A DNA stretch of 64,000 nt from Bathynomus jamesi (GCA_023014485.1 JAJOZX010000088.1:1097501-1161500); one strand, 5' to 3'; shown: positions 45,163 through 56,603, counted from the stretch's first letter. Program-made: numbers and translations. The notes: generated by a model from the sequence alone, not told the origin.

Positions 45163-45902
45163 GCACTTGGTTTATTGTGTGAAGCTTTATGCGTATATAT
45201 ATATGATTGTAAACATCAATTAAATATTGTAACAATATGTACACTACAGCTTAAAGGACTTTATTGTGTAAAATTATAAAAAATACCCCCAATAATATTA
45301 GTTTGTGTAACGTTTAAGGACGAAGATTATATTCTGTAGCTTATTTAAAATGTAATGGATGCTAATTCTGTAACTAATTTAAGTTGGCTATATATATATA
45401 TATATATATATATAATGTATAAAAAAATTAGATCAGTGTCACTCCTATATGTGTGAGAAACATTGAAAGCCATATAACGTGAAAAATGTGTTGTATACAG
45501 TAAACGCTATTATGTATTAATTTATAAAACAATCCTCATAGTTTTATCATTTAATAAAATGTTGAAAATACAAGGCTTACTCTTACCCGACACACACACA
45601 CACAAGAAAAAAGAAAAAACTTATATCACTTCACCGACAACGAGGTAATCGTAGGACAGAGTGTCCTGTAAAACTTCTAGCCCCGTATTCAAATCACCGT
45701 CGTCGATTTGAGTTTCTTCAAAGCTATTACGAAACGTATCTACAAAACGATCCAGCTCCGCCCGGGTCCTTTAAGGAAAAAGGTACAGCTGTAGACAGGA
45801 ATTTTAATTTATTTTATGGTCACAATTAAGGTCATATATTTTTCTGAAGAAAGTTTCCAGGCCTCTGAATTATACTATAAATTAATAAGTAAAAAAAGGA
45901 GT
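45163..45902. other. Polinton 3' flank; (TA)n; short acidic ORF
   Basis: AT-rich. (TA)n at about 45392-45414 and (CA)n at 45590-45604. At 45621-45771 on the minus strand is an open frame RTRAELDRFVDTFRNSFEET...YDYLVVGEVI with an acceptor-like AG just upstream. It is acidic and could be a terminal exon of an unrecognised gene. No TIR seen. Confidence 0.4.
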
Positions 45903-45903
45903 A

Positions 45904-47000
45904 TCAGGTCATCCCATAAGTAATGTCGTTTTTTAGATCGGAATTTGAAGGACAAAAAAAACTCAACTGAAACTTTTTAATCTAGTATATATTTTCCATC
46001 GGAATTAATGACACTCTGCCAACGTCCTACAAGCTTTTCAATGCCATGTTTATAAAATTCAGGCGTTTTTGAGGCAAAAAACGTACAAAGACTGGTGTGC
46101 AGGTCATCTAAAGAAGTATACTGTTTCTCGTCAAGATAGTTTTGCAGACTCCTGAAGAGATGATAATCTGAAGGCGCAAGGCATGGAGAATATGGAGGAT
46201 GTGGAAGTTTTTCCCACCCAAGCTCCTCAATTTTTGCAGAAGTGATCCGAGCGGTATGAGGACGTGCGTTGTCGTGGTGGAACACGATTCCTTTCCGATT
46301 AACCAAAGGTCTCTTTTCTTTTAGTGGAGTGTTCAATCGATCCAGTTGTTCACAGTAGACTTGAGCGGTGATTGTTTGGTTGTGTGGTAAGGTTTCAAAG
46401 TGTATTACACCACTTTTGTTCCACCAAACACTAAGCAACACCTTCCGAGGGTGAAGATTTGGTTTTGGCTGTGGTGTCGCTGGTTCTCCGGCACAAACCC
46501 ACTGTCGACGGCGCTTAACATTCTGGTACAGTATCTACTTTTCATCACCAGTCACTAAACGGTGCAAAAACGGATCTTGGAGTTCACGGGAATGAAGAGC
46601 TGTGCTAATGTTTACCCACACCCTCAGATTGTCGACCGACAATTCATGTGGCACCCATTTTCCTAACTTAGGCACTTTCTCAAGTTGTTGCAAATGTCGA
46701 TGGATGGTGGACGGGGATGAATTGAGTTTCTGGGCCAATTCTTCGACAGTTGTTGAACAGTCTTCTTAAAGTGCGGCTAACAGCGGGTCATCATCAAACT
46801 CAGCAGGGCGTCCAGAGCGTGCTGCATCTGTCAAACAGCAGTCACCATTCCTAAACTTTTGAAACCATCTAACATTTCCTCACATGCAGAATATCGTTGC
46901 CATAAACGTCCTGAATGTTTCGCGTTGCTTCAGTAGCACTGTTCCCTTTTTTTAACTCGTAAAGCATTATACGCCTGATATGCTCTTGTGATACCGCCAT
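45904..47000 (-). pseudogene. mariner transposase (DD34D) with stops
   Basis: From ATG at 47000: MAVSQEHIRRIMLYELKKGN (HTH), a stretch with GNDI and FRNG, then SGRPAEF (frameshifts), VEELAQKLNSSPSTIHRHLQ (second HTH), WVPHELSVDNL, first Asp in LVTGDEK (the next codon, usually Trp, is a stop), VLLSVWWNKSGVIHFE, second Asp in FHHDNARPHTARI, and the third block HPPYSPCLAPSDYHLF. There are 34 residues between the second and third Asp (DD34D). SPD has become SPC. The frame ends at 45977. The left TIR starts at 45904 after TA (CAGGTCATCCCATAAGTAAT); the right TIR was not found. Confidence 0.85.
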
Positions 47001-47491
47001 GTTTATGAGGGGTTCACATAAAGCAAAATACACGTCTTCACTGGCCAAGGTCTGTAAAGTATGTAGCGAAACACGATAGATCTCCTCTTAGATATAACCG
47101 AAAAATTTATGCTTAAACCGAGTCCTACTCGGTTTAAGCATACAGCTTAAAGTGTGTATTTTTTGGTGTATATAGTTTTCTTCTACTATTATCATTTTTA
47201 TTGTATATTTATCTCCTATATATTCCCCGAGCTGAATAAGTGTGTTAAATAAATTACTCCATGTAAAATAACTCGTTTTGCGACTAAATAAACAGAATGA
47301 TGTAGTTGTGTTTTATTATTCAAAGTATATATAAACGATATTACTTGATTTAATTATTCTACACGACTGGCTGTGGCATGGCTGCCTTCTAAGCCTGTTG
47401 GCTGCGATTCCCGGGCGGTCACCTCATTTTTCATTTGTTCGTTATTTCTCTTCCTCGTGTGCAGAACACTCCTCTATACTTACGTCGTTTC

Positions 47492-47533
<42 letters not shown>

Positions 47534-48235
47534 TTTTTTTATTTTTTTTGTGGGCCTCATGACAGCATCATGAACAGCTACTCTCTCTACATTTATATAT
47601 ATATATACACACACACTCCCTCTAAGGCAACTGACTGATTAAGCCTTCTAAGCCAATTACGCCTTCTAAGCCAGATTACACCTTCTATGCCAGCTGAGGA
47701 AGTCAAGAACTTCAGTATGCGACGAGACATGCCAGTGAAAAGATCTCTCTCCTTCTCCTCTCTCCTCTCTCTTAGGTTACCTTCCTAAGTCGAGACAGGT
47801 TAGGGTACCCCTTTTGGGGGGAGGTCTTGGGTCAACCTACTTCATGCAGGGGACCCCCCCCCACGGGTGCCAACCCCCATCCCCCTTGCAACATTGATCA
47901 CCATTGCATTGCAATTGCACTCTCCCATTTTGCGGTCATTCTACTGAGGCTTATTGCTCGACTCTTCTCCTTACATTCCCCGCTTTGAAAGGGTGATGCT
48001 TCTTAATTGAAGAGAATCTAACATCATATAAATATTTAATGTATTAAGTAATTTTATTGAGAATTTATTCACATTGTAATATACGATCAACGCTATAAAA
48101 TTTAGTGCCTATTATATCTCAACAAGAATTATATTCAAAAGAAAAGAGAACAATTACGAAATTTCAACTTCCATGAATCATAATATTATCTAACTGCTTC
48201 TATTTGGAATCTAACATCGCTGCCGAGACTGCGGT
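47001..48235. other. simple repeats and possible SINE piece, no gene
   Basis: Perfect 15-bp-arm palindrome at 47109-47141. (TA)n/(CA)n tracts at 47492-47533 and about 47597-47617. Three imperfect tandem phrases of the AGCCTTCTAAGCC type lie at about 47640-47695. GGCATGGCTGCCTTCTAAGC plus GCGATTCCCGGGCGG at about 47375-47420 resembles a tRNA-derived SINE head, but I could not confirm a fold. C- and G-rich runs at about 47800-47890. No coding region seen. Confidence 0.4.
47109..47141. repeat. perfect 15-bp-stem hairpin
   Basis: ATGCTTAAACCGAGT, three-base loop CCT, exact inverse. Directly upstream of the mariner 5' side. Confidence 0.85.
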
Positions 48236-48364
48236 GGGTTGACAAAAGTAAATAGACACAACGATAATTGTCCCGAAGAACAAATGTTAAAGTTCATCAA
48301 TAGAATGCAGGAACGTGTGTCAGCTTTACATAATGCAACTGGGAAAGCAACACGATTCTAAATA

Positions 48365-49581
48365 CAGGGTGTACATAAAGTCAGGATCTATTTTTGTGAA
48401 ATAATTATTTTTTTCTATTTTTCTTTTCAGAAGCCCTTAGAATGAATACAGAAGAGCGTGTGGCAATAGTAATTTGGCGAATCGAGGGAAAAAAATACAG
48501 TGACATCAGAGAGAAGTTTAGAAGGAGATTTCATAAGCCGGAGCCAATAGACAAGACAATACGAAAATTGGTGAACAAATTTAAACGAACGGGATCTGTA
48601 AATGATGAAGCAAGATCAGGACGACCGTGTATATCAGATCTTACCGTGAATGCAGTACGCGGAATTATCACTGAGGAGCCACGTACGTCCGTTCGTGCTG
48701 CATCACACACACTCGGCCTCCCGACGTCATCTGTGCACAAAATTCTGAAAGTTAATTTGCAGAAGAAAAGCTATCATTTGCAGGTTTTACATGATTTACA
48801 TGAGGAAGATTTCCCTCGACGAAGTGCTGTGTGTGCTGATCTCGTAGAACAAATCTGGAGTGATAATTTAATGGACAACATTCTTTAGTGATGAAGCCAC
48901 TTTCCATACGTGTGGAAAAGTAAATCGCCATAACTGTCGAATTTGGGCAGATGAAAGACCGAATGATTTCGTCCAAAATTGGGAAAGAGGCTCACCTAAA
49001 GTTAATGTCTGGATGGGTTTAACAAAATCTAAGGTTTATGGTCCTTTTTTCTTTGCTGAAGCTACAGTTACGGGGCTTATTTATCTGGACATGTTGCAGC
49101 AATTCCTTGAACCTCAGCTGATTCGGGATAGGATTGTTAGTACCGTCGTCTATCAACATGATGGTGCTCCTTGTCACTATGCCAAAATTGTTCAGGATTA
49201 TCTAAATGGACGTTTTCCAAATCGCTGGATCGGACGCGGAAGCAACAGACCTTGGCCAGCGAGATCACCAGATTTAATCCCTTTAGATTTCTTTGCATGG
49301 GGCTTTATCAAATCGCACGTCTATCAGACGAAGATTACGAGTCTTGAAAACTTATGTACACGTATACGAACTGCTGCAGATAACATAACCCCGCAAATGC
49401 TCCAGAATGTGTTTAGAAATGCTGCGGAACGATTTGAGCTGTGCAGGGATACTGATGGGCGTCACGTCGAATCCTACTCTTAATTATTTAATAAATGTTA
49501 CCACTTTATCATTTTATGATTGAATTCCATATAATTTCCAAGTGCTTCACAAAAATAGATCCTGACTTTATGTACACCCTG
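48365..49581 (+). mobile_element. mariner-like element, DD41D type
   Basis: 1217 bp with about 36-bp TIRs starting CAGGGTGTACATAAAGTCAG, flanked by TA (48363-48364 and 49582-49583). It contains a nearly complete transposase gene. Confidence 0.9.
48442..49483 (+). pseudogene. DD41D mariner-like transposase, single frameshift
   Basis: Starts MNTEERVAIVIWRIEGKKYS, with two HTH motifs (one around VNKFKRTGSVNDEARSGRPC, then SVRAASHTLGLPTSSVHKIL). The frame shifts once near 48880, then continues FFSDEATFHTCGKVNRHNCR (first Asp), YQHDGAPCHYAKIVQDYL (second Asp) and PARSPDLIPLDFFAWG (third Asp). I count 41 residues between the second and third Asp, the DD41D pattern. The C-terminus is NAAERFELCRDTDGRHVESY. 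All catalytic residues and both TIRs are intact, so one small indel separates it from an autonomous copy. Related to the deleted element at 26472-27377. Confidence 0.9.
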
Positions 49582-49687
49582 TATATTGATTTAATAAAAC
49601 TTATTATTTATTCACTTTTATTATCAAATCAAAAACTGTGGGGGGAAAAAAAAACCCGAATGTGTCTATTTACTTTTGTCAACCCTT

Positions 49688-50395
49688 CACAATCGAAAAC
49701 TGCTCATGCCCGGAACCGCCTGTGGGTACGAGCCGTTACGAGTGACATTTTTATGTTGGACGGGTAAACTACAATTACAGGTAATTGCCAGCAGTAGAGC
49801 GATTTTTGTTGGCGATGTAGATGACAGAGCAGGAAAAATTTGAAGATACGAAAGGGTAATAATGTAATTATCCTTTTTATTGGACAAAAAGGGATACACT
49901 TAATTTATTCATTAATTTCTAAGGGGGGCTTAATGTTCTTCACAACATCTAAGGTCATATAACAGAGGGGACCTACAACTTTACGTCAGATCCGAACCAT
50001 GGGTCGCTATACAATCTGGACGCAGAGGATTGTCTCCCATCCATCCACTAACTTCGCTGATCGACGGGAAGCGGTGTTACGACACTGGCCACGACGTAGC
50101 TCATACGGGTGGCTAAGAACATAAGAACTACTACCGATGCATATATCTACTTCGATTGAAAAATATGAAATGGCAAACTTAAGCTTTGCTATTCTGGTTA
50201 TACTTCCCTAAAATATCAAATCTTGTGCAAGTTATAAATATTTTAATATTTGTACAAGGTCTTTTTGTTTTCGCTACAACTCGCCTTTTTCATGCTGACC
50301 ATAGTCAGCATATAACTAATTATGTAAATTAATGTTTTCTAATGTTATCTAATATCTGCGTAAAATTAGCAAATACTGAACTGTAGATTTAGATA
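49688..50395. other. 5S-derived SINE and AT-rich sequence
   Basis: Apart from the SINE at about 49945-50113, only AT-rich unique sequence is seen. No open frame worth listing. Confidence 0.5.
49945..50113 (-). repeat. 5S rRNA-derived SINE
   Basis: On the minus strand, 50113-50027 reads GTAACACCGCTTCCCGTCGA, TCAGCGAAGTTA and GGATGGATGGGAGACAATCC. This follows the 5S rRNA sequence, including its internal control region (GATCAGCGAAGTTA), with a deletion before GGATGGG-GAC. Downstream is a SINE body with GGTTCGGATCTGACGTAAAG and TTGTAGGTCCCCTC. The same body without the 5S head is at 57362-57420. A 5S head plus body is the SINE3 architecture. Confidence 0.7.
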
Positions 50396-50630
50396 CAGAG
50401 GGTTGACGAAAGTAAATAGACATTTTGGGGGTTTTCCATTTTTTATTTGATAATAAAAGTGAATAAATAATAGATTTATTTAAGCAATATATTTAGAATA
50501 ATATCAATATATTTTGCCTTCCCCTTTGCATTATGTAACGTTGACACGCTGTGGCATTCCATTGATGAGCTTTGCCATTTGTTTTTGAGGACAATCATCG
50601 TATTGTTTATTTAATTTTGTCAACCCTCTG
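50396..50630 (-). mobile_element. 235-bp deletion derivative of the Tc1-like element
   Basis: TIRs CAGAGGGTTGACGAAAGTAA and inverse, TA at 50394-50395 and 50631-50632. Its interior matches the C-terminal coding part of the Tc1-like remnant at 48270-48340, in reverse orientation. Confidence 0.85.
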
Positions 50631-50957
50631 TATATTTGGTACAAACAGTGGAAAATTTTTAAGTTTTACAACATACTCACACACTGATTTTATCGAAGTT
50701 CACTATTTATAACAGTTGCAGGAATGTGAACATAAATGCCTGTCTTTCTATCTGCTTGTCCATGTATACATGAATAAATAAATACACGCTCTAAATAGAA
50801 GTAGACATTTCGTTAGACGTTTCATTGTCCCAATTTTGTGAATTTTGAACTGTCTAATGCATTAGGCATTTTACAGCGATTAAACATTTTGTAAGACATT
50901 TCAGTAAGCCACTTGAGATGGCTAAATTCTCCCAAATTTTTAAACAGTTGAAAAGAC

Positions 50958-51237
50958 GGTACTTTCCTGGTATCCCGGACCCCAGACTTTTTGCCAGTTG
51001 CCAGACTTCAGTTTTGACAGAGAATATTTTCGTTAAAACTAACGAAAATATCACGACTTAACCTAACCCTACCAAATAATTAGGTTAATTGAATGCCCAG
51101 TTCGGTAAACTGCACGCCCTGAATAATTGGTTAGGTTAAGTCGTGATATTTTCGTTAGTTTTAACGAAAATATTCTGTCAAAATTGAAGTCTGGCAACTG
51201 GCAAAAAGTCTGGGGTCCGGGATAACAGGAAAGTACC
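50958..51237. mobile_element. foldback element 1, TSD GAAAAGAC
   Basis: 280 bp, almost wholly two inverted arms (GGTACTTTCCTGGTATCCCG outward; CGTTAAAACTAACGAAAATA inside). Core has ATCACGACTTAACCTAACC and its inverse. Perfect 8-bp duplication GAAAAGAC at 50950-50957 and 51238-51245. Confidence 0.9.
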
Positions 51238-51259
51238 GAAAAGACTAATCTGAAATGTC

Positions 51260-51463
51260 GGATCACCTGAAGCTCAGAGCCCCCCACCCTTCTTTAGTTA
51301 GCCTTATAAAGCTAACTAACGAAATTATCACGACCTAACCTAACCAATCGTTAGGTCAACTGTACTCCCTTGACGATTGGTTAGGTTAGGTCGTGATATT
51401 TTCGTTAGTTAGCCTTATAAAGCTAACTAAAAAAGGCTGGGGGCCCTGATCTTCAGGTGATCC
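51260..51463. mobile_element. foldback element 2, TSD GAAATGTC
   Basis: 204 bp. Arms start GGATCACCTGAAGCTCAGAG and contain TTAGTTAGCCTTATAAAGCT; the core ATCACGACCTAACCTAACC recurs. Perfect 8-bp duplication GAAATGTC at 51252-51259 and 51464-51471. It lies only 14 bp beyond the first element's duplication. Confidence 0.9.
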
Positions 51464-52229
51464 GAAATGTCTAATGCATGAAAGTTTAACGAGTTTAAGT
51501 TTAAGTTTATATGAAAAGAATTGCTTCAGAGCATTACTCTGAATAACTTTCGACTTTCAATTTATATCCATTTCTTGTTGTAATTGACTATGTATGCCTG
51601 TAATTTACGTTATCAAAGCTAATTATCACTTTTAAATACTCGAATTAGTTCCCATATAATTGGACTCTTTTTAGATAAATACATATCTAGATCAGCTAAG
51701 TTTTCCACAGATATTTTACTTCTCAGTTCTGGATTCATTCTGGTTGCACTAGCCTGACCCCTTTTTAATTTAGAAGTGTCTTTTCTTAAGTATAAGCTTT
51801 CTAACTTAGAGATTGAACTTAGGGTTGGCCTATCGGAATCCAGGACAAAAACTCACTGGACAAAAACTCACCGGACAAAAACTCACTATTTAAATGCAAA
51901 AGAGGACAAAAACTCACCAGACAAATGTTTTTGCGGAATACATACACTCTAGTCTAGATCTTAAGATTTTAGACTCATTGTAGATAATTACGCTTCATTT
52001 TTAAATTGTTCTGTTTTTAACCAAATCGTATACTAACAGTGCCGGGTTAACCAGAAGGCTAAAAGGCTGAAAGCCTTGGCCTACGAAAAAGTGTGGCCTA
52101 CGAAAAAAATTTTTTTTTTCAACAACACTAGCAGATTTTCTGGCAGTTGTCATCTGACATTGAAGTAGAGGTGTTTGTTTAGTTGTTTTCCACTTTATTT
52201 GTCTAGACTGTAGAATAGATCTAGGGAGT

Positions 52230-52510
52230 GATATAGAGCTAGATCTCGGTGATGAAATTATTGCTTTCTCCAAATACAGTATTTCTGAGGTGTCCCTCAA
52301 ATCGGCAGAGCAGGTGCTACAATTTCTTTTGCAGAACATGATGACCGCGACTTTCCCAAACCTCTACATAGCTCTACATATTTATGCTTGTTGGGTACTA
52401 ATTCCGAAGAAGAGAGATCATTTTCGACTCTACAGAGAGTCAAGAATTGTTATCGATCAACCCTGGGACAATCTCACTTATCTGCACTAGCACTCATCTC
52501 GACTGAAAGT
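52230..52510 (+). pseudogene. hAT transposase C-terminal relic
   Basis: Plus-strand pieces in two frames: AEQVLQFLLQNMMTATFPNL and YIALHIYACWV, then after a shift a region matching the usual S-A-E-R-S-F-S...LKRVKN.LRSTM block (RSFSTLQRVKNCYRSTLGQS) and LSALALISTES. This is the hAT dimerisation domain of the zinc-finger MYM-like branch. The rest of the transposase is lost. Confidence 0.75.
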
Positions 52511-52636
52511 GATTTGGCTCGCAGTTCGGATTTTTAACAGATTATTAAGATGTTTTCCCAAAAGAAAGCCAGAAAGATAAGGTCACTTAGGCTAAACCGT
52601 TAGATGTTTTCAATGTCCGACTTTTTGCTCGGTTTA

Positions 52637-52838
52637 CTGTGTGCAATTTACTTTACGTTTGTTTGCTTTACAATTTATATACTTTACGTTTGTTTGCTTT
52701 ACAATTTATATACTTTACGTTTGTTTGCTTTACAATTTATATACTTTACGTTTGTTTGCTTTACAATTTATATACTTTACGTTTGTTTACTTTACAATTT
52801 ATATACTTTACGTTTGTTTGCTTTACAATTTACTTTAC
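52637..52838. repeat. 30-bp minisatellite
   Basis: About six tandem copies of TTTACGTTTGTTTGCTTTAC plus AATTTATATAC, expanded inside the hAT. Long open frames here in all three plus frames are repeat artefacts. (TA)n follows at about 52847-52900. Confidence 0.95.
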
Positions 52839-52844
52839 TCTGTG

Positions 52845-52895
<51 letters not shown>

Positions 52896-53526
52896 TATAT
52901 TACTTGGTAAAATATATTTTTTTATTTAGGCCTATCGTATTTAATCTCTTAAAATTATCTATATTATACTTAATTACAAATGAAAAATATGTAATCTCAT
53001 TTAATAAGGCATCTATATTTGTGGAGTACTTTTTCTAATACCGATATACTGGAAAGATTTCTTGAAGTCCACGCAGTCCAGCCTTGGCCTACGAAACCCT
53101 TAATCCGGCCCTGTATACTAATGTAGTTTTGGTCACTGATTTCAAAAATAACTCAACCTAACCGGGCATTCAATTAACCTAACCTGGCATTCAATTGACC
53201 TAACCAGGCATTCAATTGACCTAACTGGGCATTAATTTATAACGAAAGATTGTAGGTTGGTGAAAAATTAATATTGGTTAGTTGGTTAAAAACAGAACAA
53301 TTTGAAAGATGAACATTTTGAAAGATGAAGAGTAATTCTCCACAATGAGTCTAAAATCTTGAGATCTTAAGATCTTAAGATCTAGATTAGAGTATATGTA
53401 TTTCACAAAAACATTTGTCTGGTGAGTTTTTGTCCTCTTTTGCATTTAAGTGGTGAGTTTTTGTCCGGTGAGTTTTTGTCCGGTGAATTTTTGTCCAGTG
53501 AGTTTTGTCCGTGCCCTGGCCTATCG

Positions 53527-55050
53527 TATATCGAGAGGCCTAGTTCTAAGGTTAGGCTCAGGGTTCAGGGTTACAGTCTGGTTCTTAAGCTTGAAAGACT
53601 TTACTAGCCAAGACCTAGCTGAATAAATAAAATTAATAAGTGCATGAAACACACTTGGAAGATCTTAGTCGACATAGAATAAATGAATAAATACACAAAT
53701 ATAACAACTGTTTTCTACTCTTTTCGAGATAGCCTAAATACGAACACATAAATAGACTACGTCACAATTTCAGATTATTTTTAACCACAAGGTGCATGCG
53801 TCTAAGAGCAAACAATAGGGAATTAACTTATTATACAAATGAAATGTTTAATTTTTACACTTTTACATATCTGAAATATTTAAGTATCGTTTACAGATAC
53901 TTGAAATATCTAGTAAACATTTTAAAATAGCTGTTATTCATTTCAGAAATCTAAGTTCATTATGAGATGTCGAGTTGACGTTTCATATACTGTACAGTAT
54001 GCATAAGTTATAACCAAACGTCTAGTACCATTTAAAGGGCAGAAACCAAAGTAAGTAACAGTAACATGGAAAGATGTCAAATATAATGTATTTTTAAGAT
54101 GATTTTGATTTAAAGTTCTCAAAGATTATTTATAAAAAGTTGAAATACAAAATGAATATAAACGAAGAATAGGTTCCTTAAACACTAAAATAGTGTCTTT
54201 AATTTATTCATTAAAGCAGTCTATGCAAAAATGAGCCCTTATCCCCCTCTTCTTCAGCAAAACTTTGGAATCTTTTCGCTAATTCCTTCCTGTTAGTTTT
54301 GAGCTCATTATAAATTCAAATTACGTGTTTGTAGGTGAGACATAGATCGATTTTCGAATGGAAGATTGACTACTCTCTCAGAAGTTTTACAGTTAAGTTG
54401 AAGATATACCCTTTTGTTCTTTTTATGTTATAATTAATTATTAGAGAATTATATTTAAAACTTAAATATTGAAATACATGTTTTTAAAACATGTATTGCT
54501 CGTATTCATATGGTCGTTTGTTAGCGTTTGTAACTAAAAGGTCAGTCAGCTTTTCTGTCCTTCAAATTTAATTTTTTGTCCAAGAATTAAAAATTCTTTG
54601 GATTTCCCATTTTGAGTTTACTCTTGTAAAAATGCACGATTCGAACTGGTATCACCACAACTCATACTACTCCCATTCTCATTCTGTACACTGGAAAAAA
54701 AGTTTTTGTTGAAACAGTAATTCACTGAAGCTTCGATGCTAATTTCTTCTACAATGTTGTCACTGCAAGTTGCTTTAACCTCTTAACGACCGAAGTTTTT
54801 GTAGGGTTAAGTTACACTGTGAGTGCGTGTATGGGAAACGGTACATATTCGACCCAGTGGTCCAAAAGAGGTTACTTTAACTATTACTAAGCCAACAAAG
54901 CTACACAATATCATAGAAATTTTCACCTAATCTGGGTGCGGTCTTCTTTTGACTGTGTGTCAGGTATACCATTTACAAATACAGGACAAAATAAAAATTG
55001 ACTGTAAACATCAGTCGAACAGGGAAATACTCCGGGGGGAACGTTAAACA
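53527..55050. other. AT-rich region, no gene seen
   Basis: No open frame, TIR or RNA recognised across this stretch. Confidence 0.6.
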
Positions 55051-55350
55051 GAAGATAGGGAGTGCTGGAACTCCCGTTTCTCCTGTCACTGTCCTCCTTG
55101 GCTGATCTTTTCCCGTGTCTCATCTACCCTGTAAACAGTTCAGCATGTTCTCAAACACACACTTCTCTCTTTATCCCTCACTACATATACATGTATTTTA
55201 CACACTACATAATCTTTACAAAATTTTCAAAAAAATGGCATCAACTTCAAGAGCATCGGAGTCCCCTGAGGAGGGTACCATAAATGTCCCCATTTCTGGC
55301 TCCCCTGCTGCCGATACCGGGAACACAGACCTGAGCAGAGGGGATGAATC

Positions 55351-56269
55351 CAGGGGTGCCACAAGAATTTTAGGGAAAGTAACAAAATGAATAAGCCAAA
55401 GGTAACAAATCCATCAAAAAGGTAACAAATCGCGAAAAAAAATTAAATTGTTCAAATTAAACTATTTATTAAGTCTTACCTTACTTAAAATGCTACGTTT
55501 TCTTCATCCATAGTTTTACTTTCTTGCCATTTGGATTCCTTCATCATATTTATCATTTCTTTTGATGGTTCCCATTTTGTACAATCCTGGCTTCGAAGTA
55601 ATTCTTTTGTATATAAAAGCGCATTTATTGTGGATGTTTTCAATGAAGATCTATTTTAACTTTAACATTAGTTAGTGTTGAAAATATTCTTTCGGCACTA
55701 GCCGAAGAATGAGGAAGTGAAAGGAGATCCATCATGAATTTAGATAGTAAAGGGAAGCGCTGCTTGTCCCCACACTGTTCTTTTGAATTATTATACCAAA
55801 ATCTTTCTGGATTTTCTAGTCATTTTAGGCTTTTTCTCCGGTGTTTTATAATCACTATCATAAGTTTCATCATCTTGATTTCCCTCCATATTAAAGGGAT
55901 ATATATATATTTTTTTATCAAAATATAGTAACACAAAATTTCACTCACTAAACAGGTTTATAAAATTAAAGATAAGACTGAATAAACTAAAACACTAAAC
56001 ACACGTGAGATCACGGAACAAAGTCACGAGAGCAACTGGAAAGAGTTGCCAATCAACGCTATATTATAACGTTAATTGGCAACTCTTTCTAATGTGCCAA
56101 CTTCAGTGGTGACACTAACAGCAATAAGTAAAACTTAGAAATTTACCGTTTTCTTGGAATTAGAGTTAAAAGTCTAAAACGTAACAAAATTTCCGAACGT
56201 CGTAACAAAAGTACAAAAATGTTAAAAAGTAACAATTTTGTTACGAAAGTAACAAAAGTGGCAGCCCTG
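55351..56269 (-). mobile_element. hAT derivative, TSD GATGAATC, inside the LINE
   Basis: 919 bp, CAGGGGTGCCACAAGAATTT to the inverse of CAGGGCTGCCACTTTTGTTA. Perfect 8-bp duplication GATGAATC at 55343-55350 and 56270-56277, which is LINE coding sequence. On the minus strand (about 55860-55640) a hAT C-terminal relic reads QRFPLLSKFMMDLLSLPHSS then ASAERIFSTLTNVK, typical of the dimerisation region. Confidence 0.9.
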
Positions 56270-56347
56270 GATGAATCTTCTACCGCCCATTCGAGATGTT
56301 CTGGACCTCTGTCTGATTCACTTTTCATAAACTTCTGCAACATTCAA

Positions 56348-56603
56348 AAACGTTTTGGGGAGACATATTCCTCAAAGAGAGATATTTCATGACGGCGCGT
56401 ATTTCAAATTTGTTCATTTTCATAAAGTTTATCACATTGCTTCACATTACAACCTGTAAAACAAAAAATATTTTGATAAGCGTTTTTATATTTTATACAC
56501 ATATTTAATAATAGTTGCACTAGATATGGTGTAAATTTGATCTCAAAATACACATTATATCTAGGTCAGGCCGAGAACTTTTTGATCACCCCTCATACAT
56601 TTG
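56348..56603 (-). pseudogene. mariner 5' end fragment
   Basis: The right TIR at about 56568-56603 reads (minus strand) TATGAGGGGTGATCAAAAAG TTCTCGGCCTGAC, a mariner terminus. The ATG near 56420 gives MNKFEIRAVMKYLFEEYVSP, the mariner N-terminus, and breaks off at about 56348. Only about 255 bp remain. Confidence 0.75.

Larger units (their letters stand above)
41087..45170 (+). mobile_element. decayed Polinton/Maverick, partial gene set
   Basis: Consecutive plus-strand genes in Polinton order: conserved hypothetical, retroviral-type integrase, short ORF, capsid-associated protein, small basic protein, major capsid protein and adenovirus-type protease. DNA polymerase B and packaging ATPase are not found here. 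Terminal inverted repeats were not identified. All long frames contain lesions or lost key residues, so this is a fossil. Polintons are related to virus-like elements such as adintoviruses. Confidence 0.8.
48236..49687 (+). mobile_element. Tc1-like remnant split by the DD41D mariner
   Basis: Ends read GGGTTGACAAAAGTAAATAG (left) and its inverse ending at 49687. The left part (48270-48362) encodes a Tc1 transposase C-terminus, LKFINRMQERVSALHNATGK. The mariner at 48365-49581 sits in it. A related 235-bp derivative is at 50396-50630. Confidence 0.7.
52037..53113. mobile_element. hAT element remnant, TSD TATACTAA
   Basis: 1077 bp from CAGTGCCGGGTTAACC to the inverse of CAGGGCCGGATTAAGG, with the shared inner TIR CCTTGGCCTACGAAA. 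Perfect 8-bp duplication TATACTAA at 52029-52036 and 53114-53121. Nested inside the MULE-like element. Confidence 0.95.
51836..53517. mobile_element. MULE-like non-autonomous element, 9-bp TSD
   Basis: TIRs built of tandem GGACAAAAACTCACC-type units (51843-51922 and inverse at 53420-53512), continuing inward through GACAAATGTTTTTG and ATCTTAAGATTTTAGACTCA, about 190 bp per arm. Flanked by the perfect 9-bp duplication GGCCTATCG (51827-51835 and 53518-53526), as expected for MULEs. No MULE transposase; the interior carries a hAT insertion (52037-53113) and, on its right side, four diverged copies of a 22-bp AACCTAACC..GGCATTCAATT unit at about 53153-53236. Confidence 0.85.

Noticed and set aside
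47375..47425. Possible tRNA gene or tRNA-derived SINE head
   Set aside because: A-box-like and B-box-like words are present, but I could not form a cloverleaf; not reported as a tRNA.
52604..53038. Frames of 89-144 codons with FVCFTIYILYVCLLYNLYTL-type repeats, membrane-protein-like
   Set aside because: They derive from a 30-bp minisatellite inside the hAT; all three frames are open and hydrophobic only because of TTT/TAT content.
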